NCBI GenBank assembly: GCA_947038135.1
Contig: CAMQVM010000105.1
Location: forward strand, 1 to 6,102
DNA: 6,102 nt
From: an uncultured Rikenellaceae bacterium
GTDB lineage: Bacteria; Bacteroidota; Bacteroidia; Bacteroidales; Rikenellaceae
Direction: 5' to 3'
Positions 1 to 6,102 of this stretch are shown piece after piece. Under the pieces are notes generated by a model, which worked only from the letters and a program-made list of their open reading frames with translations, did no database searches and was not told where the DNA came from. Each line of letters begins with the position of its first letter. Position 1 is the first letter of the stretch. A program made the position numbers and the translations under genes.

Positions 1-77
1 TCCCTTTAGAAGTGTATAAGGGGTTATGTTGATTTATTAAGTGGTTCAGAATATAAAAGACCACCTCACAAAGCAAT

Positions 78-105
78 AAAAAGGGCGCCCAAATGGACGC
101 CCTTT
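78..105 (-). terminator. Intrinsic terminator downstream of the left fimbrillin gene
   Basis: AAAGGGCG (80-87) pairs perfectly with CGCCCTTT (98-105). After one mismatch, two more G-C pairs close a 4-nt loop (91-94). On the minus strand the stem runs into TTTTTATT, the usual U-tract. It lies about 120 bp past the TAG of the left gene. On the plus strand the stem is followed by a broken T-rich stretch, so weak bidirectional action is possible. Confidence 0.85.
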
Positions 106-155
106 ACTATTATTTTGTAACTATATATTTGTTATTGTGTGCTTGGTACTGAACT

Positions 156-214
156 AAAGCGACTGAACCACAAAATAGCACAAGACACCAACCTGCCGCA
201 AAGCGACACTAACC
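156..214. repeat. Imperfect direct repeat in the 3' flank of the left gene
   Basis: AAAGCGACTGAACCA (156-170) recurs as AAAGCGACACTAACCA (200-214), 44 bp apart. The area between the stop codon and the terminator is less AT-rich than the other intergenic DNA. Following the TAG, the same minus-strand frame stays open for 30 codons before a TAA, which is not statistically remarkable. No function is assigned. The remaining 1-77 stretch shows no gene that I can support. Confidence 0.4.
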
Positions 215-224
215 AAGGACAGAA

Positions 225-3200
225 CTACACAGTAGCAACACAGCGAACCGAGTAGCCCGGAGTACGAACAGATTCGCCTATCAACGATTTTCCTTCAGGA
301 TAGAGAGCAAAGAAAAACGTAAAATCATTACTTAATGAACCAGTCCAGTAGTAGCTATCGTCACCAAACCTATAGCTAGAGAGACCAGCAGCAGGAAAAA
401 ACACTCCGCTATACTCAGTCGACGATGAATTTGAACTTTTTGTGGTGACAGTAGATAACAAGAATATACGTAACTTACTGTGACGGTACTGTTTCAGCAT
501 ATCTCCGCCTTCTTCACTTTTGTAACGTGCTGTCGGCAATCTCCATTTTTCTGTACCCAACTTAAAACCGTCGCAGGCTGGCACTGCCTCTGCCATACCA
601 GTGGTACTATCAAATGCATGGTACTCACCTATTATTGCTGCTATTTCTGGTAATTGAGGACCCCATATCCCACCAAGCGCAATTTCTCCTATTCGTCCTG
701 GAATGTAATCAGGGTGACCAACCTGGCGCGTGTAGTTTTGAGATAACTCATATTTACCACCATCAGGCAACTTAGAGCCTACATTACGATCGGCAACCTT
801 AAAGTTAGAACCTGAATCCCCATTGATAATTATACTGTAATTATCTACACTAGTAGGCAAATGACAACTCGTTACAATAGTTAACGGCAACTCTAATGCA
901 AATGGCAAATTACTCGTAGTAATACCTTTCACCCTTAAAAAACCAGATATATCTGCATCACCTGGTGCGGTACGGAAAGGATGAAAATAGATAAGATTAT
1001 CCGTAACTGCTGATTTCATCGGGTAATCTCCTGTAGACTTTAATAGTGTTGGTACTGCATCAATCGATTGTGATGGCGACAACAAACCGTCCCAATATTG
1101 ATTAAAACTACTCTCTGCACTCACTATTGTATGGGTAGTTTTATTAATTCCAAATAAAGTATGAAGATCATAACCATTCAAAACTGTCATGTTAATACGT
1201 GCTTCTGTTGGACAAAAACCCTCTACGGTGGCAGTTGGCTGTATATCGTAATGCTGTTCTACGCAACGCAACGAAAACTCACTTGATTCTGAACCATTAA
1301 CCACACTGCTCTCTGTTGAGCTCACATTTAAAGAATAATTAGCAAAATTTGACCAATAACCACTGGTTGTTGTTGCACTTGCCCCTCCTAATGGTAAAAA
1401 ACAACCTATTGTACGTAATGCAGGCACGTCCTCACCAATATCTCCAACTAGAAAAACACGACCTTTACTATGACGTACACGTGCATTTGCACTAGTTAAC
1501 TCGCATTCTGCAACATCAACTTTTGACTTTGGCATACACCATTCAATATTACCTAAAACTAAGCTCTCACACTTACCAGGCGTTTGTATAATGCCATAAG
1601 GCGTACCTACAATAGCACTCTTTGACGAATCATTATAATCGGGGTGGTTAGTGTCGTTGCTATAATTTTTTGATGTTTCGTAACCTGAAACATCAGGCAT
1701 AGCAGAACCACAGTTACGGTCTGCCCACAACAAACCATTGATTTTTACACCATAATTTTCTGCCTCACCTGGTAAATCACAACTTGTTGTTATAGTTATA
1801 TTTACTGAGAAAGTATAAATTTTCTCTTCTGGTGAAGTTATTGTTACATCCATTGAACCTACGATATCTTTGTCGCCTGGTGCTGTACGATAAACATTCA
1901 AATAAAAGCCATCTACCGTTGTGCCGTCTGATAACGTTTCAGCTATTGAGATTGTTTTGGCTGATGTAGTAAACTTAGTAGGGGCAACTGCTGGTAGTGC
2001 CGAACTCAACGAAGCGTCCCACTCCTCTTTGAAAGTACTTTCTACTTTGAATTTAAACCCTTTTGCTACTGCAAACTTTTTATTTACTGCATAACCATTA
2101 GGCATGCCCAAATCTGCCACAAAACCATCTATTGCCATACTATAACCACCAGATGATCTCACAGTAATTATACCACTAGTATGATCTGCGCTTCCTAACG
2201 TTGCTTTATACCTAAAGGTTGCTACACCTTCACCAGTAGCCGTAATTTTCAGACTCTTAACGCTATTATCTAACTCTGTTGGCACTTCTGTAAATTCTAC
2301 ATCTAAATCTCCTAGCACAAAAATATCTTCTTTTGTAACATTAAAAGAGGTATACCCATCTATTGGTGCATTAACAGACGTTAGGCGATTTACTTCAGCA
2401 ATTTCAATTATTGAAGATGCTCCATTAGTTGTAAATTCAGTACCTGCCTCTTTTACGTTTAAAGCATACTGTCCTTCAACCACTGTTCCATCATCAATTA
2501 TAACATCAAACTTAATATTGGTGGCTGGATGATTTAATGCTTCTGTCGCAGTCTTGTAACCTCCAACATTGATCTCACTAAGAACTATACTATAATGATG
2601 ATGATTAAAAATATCATAATAGCTACTAGTTTCTTTATTATAAATATCTAAACGGTGATAAACTGCGCTACCATCATTTTGAATATTTTTCATGACCATT
2701 GCAATACGGCTCGGATCGAAACTCTTGTTATCTAAATCTTTTGGTGTAGCACCAATAGATTTTGCTGAATAAGGGTAACCAAATATAAAATTTGCCCCCG
2801 TATAGTTATCATCTTCTTTTGCTGAAAGTTGGTCTATTTCACTTTCATTGTGAATCTCTGTAATTGGTGACACTCCAGTAACTCCTACTGCACTACCATC
2901 AATGTTTCCTACATCAGACAATTGATATAATCTATAAGTAGTGTTTTCAGTTTTAAAACTTGAACCCATACTACCTGGAACATGATTTTCGCCATTATAA
3001 TCAAGCTTTAACTGAATTTTTGCAACTGCACGCTTTACACTTATAACAGAACTGTTATTTGTAGTCCACTCTCCGCTGCCATACATTGGCAAACCTGCTT
3101 TCAAATCAACAAGACCAGTAGCACTTGATAGCTTTAAAGCCGCAAGCAAACTTCCTTTTGACACATTTAAATCTTTTAGCTCTTTATTGAAAATGATATT

Positions 3201-3560
3201 TATTACATCACCTGCAACAATGTTATCTTCAGCCTTAAAAGCTGAAATTTTCTTATTACCAGCATTACCATCAGAGCTAATATCTTCAAGTTTTACTTCA
3301 GATGTAAATTTAGGTAAATCGGCAGCACCTGCCCCTGCTGCATAAACAACTACATAAGCCCGCTTTATAGCAACCTCATCATCTACGCCACGAGTAACCA
3401 CGCTAGACATGGCTGGCATTTCAACAGTTATATATAAGCTTTTTTCGCCTATAATACCTCCATCATCTGTCTTTTTAGAACACCCAAAAAGTGTTCCTAC
3501 TAGGGCTGTACACGCAACCCACATTTTCAAAGTAAAATTCATTTTCATCTTTAAAATCAT
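225..3560 (-). CDS. Fimbrillin-family surface lipoprotein with two tandem FISUMP modules
   Basis: Complete 1111-residue gene ending in TAG. Residues 8-27 form a lipoprotein signal peptide with lipobox LFGC (Cys27), followed by SKKTDD. Start candidates are codons 1, 5 and 7; there is no Shine-Dalgarno sequence to choose between them, and codon 7 gives the most classical signal peptide. Residues 42-370 resemble the Mfa-like/fimbrillin superfamily: a TRG (Arg57) before the first strands, LPMYGS at 157-162, VKRAVAKIQL at 175-184, and a NHHHYSIVL strand near 319-327. Residues 370-470 look Ig-like. Residues 475-767 and 775-1108 are two copies of one module, each ending in a FISUMP-type domain (ADRNxGS, a WxxP motif, YW, then RCV). 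By family knowledge such proteins are lipidated, carried to the outer membrane and used as pilus subunits or adhesins. A tip or adhesin role is inferred; the ligand is unknown. It is much longer than a typical fimbrillin because of the duplicated C-terminus. Promoter and terminator flank it, suggesting a single-gene transcript. Confidence 0.92.
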   Translation of the reverse strand: MILKMKMNFTLKMWVACTALVGTLFGCSKKTDDGGIIGEKSLYITVEMPAMSSVVTRGVDDEVAIKRAYVVVYAAGAGAADLPKFTSEVKLEDISSDGNAGNKKISAFKAEDNIVAGDVINIIFNKELKDLNVSKGSLLAALKLSSATGLVDLKAGLPMYGSGEWTTNNSSVISVKRAVAKIQLKLDYNGENHVPGSMGSSFKTENTTYRLYQLSDVGNIDGSAVGVTGVSPITEIHNESEIDQLSAKEDDNYTGANFIFGYPYSAKSIGATPKDLDNKSFDPSRIAMVMKNIQNDGSAVYHRLDIYNKETSSYYDIFNHHHYSIVLSEINVGGYKTATEALNHPATNIKFDVIIDDGTVVEGQYALNVKEAGTEFTTNGASSIIEIAEVNRLTSVNAPIDGYTSFNVTKEDIFVLGDLDVEFTEVPTELDNSVKSLKITATGEGVATFRYKATLGSADHTSGIITVRSSGGYSMAIDGFVADLGMPNGYAVNKKFAVAKGFKFKVESTFKEEWDASLSSALPAVAPTKFTTSAKTISIAETLSDGTTVDGFYLNVYRTAPGDKDIVGSMDVTITSPEEKIYTFSVNITITTSCDLPGEAENYGVKINGLLWADRNCGSAMPDVSGYETSKNYSNDTNHPDYNDSSKSAIVGTPYGIIQTPGKCESLVLGNIEWCMPKSKVDVAECELTSANARVRHSKGRVFLVGDIGEDVPALRTIGCFLPLGGASATTTSGYWSNFANYSLNVSSTESSVVNGSESSEFSLRCVEQHYDIQPTATVEGFCPTEARINMTVLNGYDLHTLFGINKTTHTIVSAESSFNQYWDGLLSPSQSIDAVPTLLKSTGDYPMKSAVTDNLIYFHPFRTAPGDADISGFLRVKGITTSNLPFALELPLTIVTSCHLPTSVDNYSIIINGDSGSNFKVADRNVGSKLPDGGKYELSQNYTRQVGHPDYIPGRIGEIALGGIWGPQLPEIAAIIGEYHAFDSTTGMAEAVPACDGFKLGTEKWRLPTARYKSEEGGDMLKQYRHSKLRIFLLSTVTTKSSNSSSTEYSGVFFPAAGLSSYRFGDDSYYWTGSLSNDFTFFFALYPEGKSLIGESVRTPGYSVRCVATV
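237..1238 (-). repeat. Tandem protein module B (Ig/BACON-like plus FISUMP) of the left gene
   Basis: Codons 775-1108, starting about eight codons after module A. Matching landmarks: VEGF and NGY, E-S-S-F followed by W-D (816-824), RTAPGDADI (863-871), TSCHLP (897-902), ADRNVGS (923-929), HPDY (949-952), KWRLP (1005-1009), RHSK (1026-1029), YWT (1071-1073) and VRCV (1105-1108). The spacing to module A grows from about 305 to 341 residues, from insertions mainly between HPDY and KWRLP and in the last 80 residues. Similarity is clear in protein but patchy in DNA, so the duplication is old rather than a recent copying event. Confidence 0.82.
1260..2138 (-). repeat. Tandem protein module A (Ig/BACON-like plus FISUMP) of the left gene
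   Basis: Codons 475-767. Landmarks shared with module B, in order: IDGF and NGY, E-S-T-F followed by W-D (507-515), RTAPGDKDI (558-566), TSCDLP (592-597), ADRNCGS (613-619), HPDY (639-642), EWCMP (673-677), RHSK then a hydrophobic strand (696-704), YWS (735-737) and LRCV (764-767). The first half has the strand pattern of an Ig or BACON-type domain; the second half is FISUMP-like. The usual KWRLP motif reads EWCMP here, so this copy is the more diverged FISUMP. It has six cysteines against three in module B (594, 617, 664, 675, 686, 720, with 766 shared as the RCV cysteine). Confidence 0.82.
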
Positions 3561-3566
3561 TATTAA

Positions 3567-3667
3567 ATTATTTTATCAATTAACTATTATGCAATCATCT
3601 AACACAACTAATTATTATGCAAAGGTACTAAAAATATTTCAATTATTGCAGAATATGATAAAATAAT
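3567..3667. repeat. Inverted repeat bracketing the promoter (possible invertible segment)
   Basis: The 12-mer ATTATTTTATCA (3567-3578) recurs as its exact reverse complement at 3656-3667, leaving 77 bp between the arms with the -7 box inside. Similarity continues inward: TATTATGCAAT (3585-3595) against the complement of 3645-3655 matches at 10 of 11 bases. It also continues outward: AATCAT (3555-3560) against ATGATT (3668-3673). The left arm has two extra 6-nt stretches relative to the right. Because the right arm lies upstream of the -7 box, it would not be in the transcript, which favours a DNA-level role (inversion or protein binding) over an RNA hairpin. The AT-rich composition raises the chance of coincidence. 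Confidence 0.55.
3620..3653 (-). promoter_or_regulatory. Bacteroides-type promoter for the left fimbrillin gene
   Basis: Read on the minus strand, TACCTTTG (3627 to 3620) is an exact match to the Bacteroidota -7 consensus TAnnTTTG. A weak -33 candidate, TTCTG (3653 to 3649), lies 21 nt upstream, slightly more than the usual spacing. The predicted leader to the first ATG (3560) is roughly 50 nt and AT-rich, without a Shine-Dalgarno sequence, as is normal in this phylum. The -7 match is seen directly; activity is inferred. Confidence 0.7.
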
Positions 3668-3685
3668 ATGATTATCTGGTCGACC

Positions 3686-4415
3686 TTAAAGCCATAAAAA
3701 GTGAATATCTGATTTGTGTATTGTTGCATTTATCATATTTTTTCATTCTATTACCACTAATAATGGTTATAAAAATTACTATTAAGACAATAATCGCTTT
3801 TTAAGATATTCTATTGTTGGTTTTACACAAGCTCTACTACAAAATAATTCACGTACCTTTTTATAGTATATCTAACTAATAAAGGTGCGTGTATAACTAT
3901 ATTTGTATCAGCCAATTGTTCTGACATATACCCCCCCTATCTCCTGCCAGTATTTTTATTACTCGCCTTAAATACGATTTAAGTTTATCCAAGGCTCTAT
4001 CTATAGTATGCTCATCATATTCCATTCTAAATAATAAAACTCCTAAAAAACTCCGCATATAGATCAATGATTCACTCTTGTGCTTTCATACAATACAAGC
4101 TCAACACACTATAAACCAATGCTTTCTCGGAAACTGACTAGTTCTGTTCTATTGCCTTGAAACCTAACTACAAAGTCATCTACTCCATAAAAATATTGTT
4201 AGTAAACATTCTCACTCCACCTCTCAACTATCAACTCATCAGACAGATTATGAATATGTTTAAATATAGGTAAACCACACATTAAACGAATAGATTTTGT
4301 TGATCGTCAATTACCTTTACAATAATATACACAAAACTTATCCTAAAGAGTTTCCAATATATTTTATCAGATAATAGGTTTGCTGATTAAGCAAATCATA
4401 CAAGCTGTGAAACAT
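3686..4415 (-). pseudogene. Decayed IS5-type transposase remnant
   Basis: Not an open frame, but stitched minus-strand reading gives a recognisable DDE transposase of the IS5 type. Pieces in order: DKIYWKLF (about 4368-4345); STKSIRLMCGL, then KHIHNLSDELIVERW and, after a stop, QYFYG (4303 to about 4184), the hallmark N-terminal DUF772-like block; SFRESIGL (about 4135-4112); EYDEHTIDRALDKL, then KILAGDRG (about 4019-3935), the catalytic-region DRG motif; SEQLADTNIVI (about 3924-3892); KVRELFCSRACVKPTIEYLK (about 3859-3800), equal to the usual RAGIEPTIGHLK; and SDYCLNSNFYN (about 3798-3766). There are in-frame stops at 4309-4307, 4201-4199 and 4111-4109, and at least five frame changes, one at a G7 run (3931-3937). 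About 60 bp separates the N-terminal and DRG halves, where intact relatives have far more, so the centre is deleted. Terminal repeats and target duplication were not found. The family call rests on remembered motifs. Confidence 0.82.
3850..3891. repeat. Short inverted repeat within the transposase remnant
   Basis: CACGTACCTTT (3850-3860) and AAAGGTGCGTG (3881-3891) are complementary except at one position, with a 20-bp spacer. It lies within the remnant's coding trace, so it may be a chance by-product of that sequence. Confidence 0.35.
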
Positions 4416-4453
4416 ACTTAGTGTTCTGTTGATTGTAGACTTATAACACATAA

Positions 4454-4499
4454 CAAAAAGTGCAAGATTTACACCAAAAGGGTACTAAATCCTGCACTT
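4454..4499 (-). terminator. Intrinsic terminator downstream of the right fimbrillin gene
   Basis: AAGTGCAAGATTT (4458-4470) pairs with AAATCCTGCACTT (4487-4499) over 13 positions with one mismatch. An inner ACC/GGT stem (4473-4475 with 4481-4483) may extend it. Read on the minus strand the stem ends in a run of five T (TTTTTG). It begins about 70 bp after the TAG of the right gene, separating that gene from the transposase remnant and the left gene. Confidence 0.85.
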
Positions 4500-4567
4500 A
4501 TCTCAAAACCTTGTTGCTCTTGTTTATTAAATATCAATATTATATATACTTTTCAAGGGGTTACTAA

Positions 4568-6102
4568 CTAGAAGACTCTACAACAGCGAACACCAAACTT
4601 CCATACTGCATAGGTATTAGTAACTGCACATGTAGTATTATCATCATTGTAATATAGACAGTAATACTTTTCGCTAGACCAAAAACGACATTTACGTTCA
4701 AAAGTACATGCTGAACAACCACGATCCATATTATAACCACTAGCAGCAAAAAAGATTGTCTTTCCATCACTTTGCGTCATTTTAAAAGCATCATGGGAAC
4801 CAGGACCTGACTTTTTCAATTTACCACTAGCAACAAGCGCATCAAAATCATCTTTATCAGGCTGTCGCCACTTCTTTCCTTGAAATGTCCATTTTTCACA
4901 AACTCCTATTGACTCTGACCATAAAAAATAGTGGGTACGACTATTAGCTGCATTAGACAGTGCAGCATCCCCAGTAAGTGTTGTATCAACTCCTACATTA
5001 CGATCTGCAAAAAAAGGAAAGTTTCTTTGAGTAATATTAACAACAACAGCGACATCAATATTATTACTTATTGTAATTTTAGCTGAACGAGAGTTGGTAT
5101 TACTCATATCATTTGCTTTAACATCAAGAGTAAAGCTTCTATTACCAGCAGCTTTAGAGACTACTGCCCAAGGTGAGTCAGACACGACACTCCAATCATT
5201 TGATAAACTCGAAACTGTATAAGTTTTTATTTCACCATATGATTTTATAGCAACAGCATCAGAAAAATTTGTACTAACAGTAACAGTATTACTTTCATAC
5301 ACAATATTACCCAACGTAGCAATATATCTAAATGCTACAACACCTGAACCCGTTGCAGTTACTTTCAAATCCTTAGCACTATTACCCACAGTAGTAGGAA
5401 ATAGAGGTTTAATAGTAGCATTTTGAGTAGCTGTACCAATTCGGAAATGCTCCTCCAAAATACCACTGAATACACTCTCGCCAATAATAGGAGCCTGTTC
5501 AGAGTCAATACGATTAACCTTCGACAACAGTAGTGTTGAACTTGCTGCTGTTACATCAAACTTATCTCCTTTAGTGTTCACATTTAAAAGATATTGACCA
5601 TTAGTAACAACTACATCACCCTCTTCTTCTACTATAATATCGTACCTAATATTACTAGGAGGGTTCTTTAAAGCATCTGTAGCAGTTGAATAACCACCTA
5701 CACTCACCTCTCGAACCTTAACTGTATAATGATGGTTGTTTAATATATCAAAGTAAGTCTTGCTTGATGGATCGCATATATCTAAACGATGATAAGTAGT
5801 TTTTCCATTATAAACATTCTTCATTATCATAGCCAAACGCTCTGTTTTCGGCTTATTATCTGTAAACTCGATAGGTGTGCGCCCAACCGATTTAGAGGCA
5901 TAAGAGTAAGCAAAAATGTAATTTGCCCCCGTAAAGTTGTCGTCAATTTTTGCTGACGGATGGTTTATTTCATTACCATTTGCAATAGAGGTAATAGGTG
6001 CTATTCCTGTTGATGTTGCTACTGAGCCATCAACATAGCCTATATCTGACAATTGATATAACTTAAAAGTAGTGTTAGCAGTGGTATAACCTACACCAAT
6101 AG
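4568..6102 (-). CDS. Fimbrillin-family protein with BACON-like and FISUMP domains (5' end outside window)
   Basis: Partial gene: 510 complete codons plus two bases are visible, ending in TAG. The start, with any signal peptide, lies beyond the right edge. The frame stays open through 6053-6102 (reading IGVGYTTANTTFKLYQ), and the residues that follow align with the interior of the neighbouring gene (TTYRLYQLSD against TTFKLYQLSD), so the TTG at 6052 is not the start. Visible residues 1-175 match the fimbrillin scaffold of the left gene, including TGANYIF, YHRLDI and NNHHYT. Residues 175-278 match its Ig-like segment. Residues about 282-357 look like a BACON domain: a W-x-V segment, SPWAVVSKAAG, then SAKITI and a VVNITQ end. 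Residues 363-510 form one FISUMP-type domain (ADRNVG, KKWRQP, FFAASGY, FWSS, VRCC). The last 110 residues contain eight cysteines, unusual for a relative. It is probably a surface adhesin or pilus subunit, by family membership; ligand unknown. Confidence 0.9.
   Translation of the reverse strand, partial: IGVGYTTANTTFKLYQLSDIGYVDGSVATSTGIAPITSIANGNEINHPSAKIDDNFTGANYIFAYSYASKSVGRTPIEFTDNKPKTERLAMIMKNVYNGKTTYHRLDICDPSSKTYFDILNNHHYTVKVREVSVGGYSTATDALKNPPSNIRYDIIVEEEGDVVVTNGQYLLNVNTKGDKFDVTAASSTLLLSKVNRIDSEQAPIIGESVFSGILEEHFRIGTATQNATIKPLFPTTVGNSAKDLKVTATGSGVVAFRYIATLGNIVYESNTVTVSTNFSDAVAIKSYGEIKTYTVSSLSNDWSVVSDSPWAVVSKAAGNRSFTLDVKANDMSNTNSRSAKITISNNIDVAVVVNITQRNFPFFADRNVGVDTTLTGDAALSNAANSRTHYFLWSESIGVCEKWTFQGKKWRQPDKDDFDALVASGKLKKSGPGSHDAFKMTQSDGKTIFFAASGYNMDRGCSACTFERKCRFWSSEKYYCLYYNDDNTTCAVTNTYAVWKFGVRCCRVF

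Noticed and set aside
1..77. The tail of a convergent plus-strand gene at the left edge
   Set aside because: All three plus-strand frames reach a stop within the first 30 or so bases or give no recognisable sequence, so there is too little to support a gene.
3409..3666. An 85-codon open frame on the plus strand
   Set aside because: It overlaps the antisense of the signal-peptide coding end and the promoter region of the left gene, has no recognisable domain, and its composition reflects the opposite strand.
3678..3685. GGTCGACC palindrome
   Set aside because: An isolated 8-bp palindrome is expected by chance and has no supporting context.
3686..4415. An intact insertion sequence or functional transposase
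   Set aside because: In-frame stops, at least five frame changes, a missing central region and no visible terminal repeats rule out activity.
3561..4567. tRNA, small RNA or CRISPR array in the large gap
   Set aside because: No cloverleaf, regularly spaced repeats or conserved RNA motif was seen; the transposase trace, terminator and promoter region explain most of it.
4564..4770. A 68-codon minus-strand open frame inside the right gene
   Set aside because: It is an out-of-frame shadow of the FISUMP-coding region; the real frame there carries the conserved motifs.
6050..6052. TTG as the start of the right-hand gene
   Set aside because: The frame is open to the window edge, and the residues before it align with the interior of the paralogue, so the true start is outside the window.

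Overview
The window looks like chromosomal DNA of a Bacteroidota organism, most likely a Bacteroidales gut or oral commensal. It is AT-rich, has a Bacteroides-type -7 promoter box (TAnnTTTG) with no Shine-Dalgarno sequence, and carries two large surface proteins of the fimbrillin (type V pilus) superfamily with BACON-like and FISUMP-type domains. All convincing genes are on the minus strand.

Layout, left to right. Positions 1-224 are non-coding and hold a strong minus-strand terminator (78-105) and a short imperfect direct repeat. Positions 225-3560 hold a complete 1111-residue lipoprotein: lipobox at Cys27, a fimbrillin-like N-terminal scaffold, an Ig-like segment, then two tandem copies of a roughly 300-residue module ending in a FISUMP domain. 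Positions 3561-3685 hold its promoter, bracketed by a 12-bp perfect inverted repeat that extends imperfectly on both sides. Positions 3686-4415 hold a badly decayed IS5-type transposase with stops, frame changes and an internal deletion. Positions 4454-4499 form a second minus-strand terminator. Positions 4568-6102 hold the 3' part of a second fimbrillin-like gene, a paralogue of the first, whose start lies beyond the right edge.

The two proteins share a long N-terminal scaffold that is clearly homologous by eye, but carry different C-terminal cargo: two tandem modules in one, a single BACON-like plus cysteine-rich FISUMP domain in the other. I infer that they are alternative surface adhesins or pilus tip subunits. 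Each has its own terminator, and the left gene has its own promoter, so they appear to be separately transcribed rather than one operon.

The most interesting non-coding signal is the inverted repeat around the left gene's promoter. It fits the layout of a phase-variable invertible promoter, although no recombinase is in view and the repeat is AT-rich. No RNA gene, CRISPR array or intact mobile element was seen.
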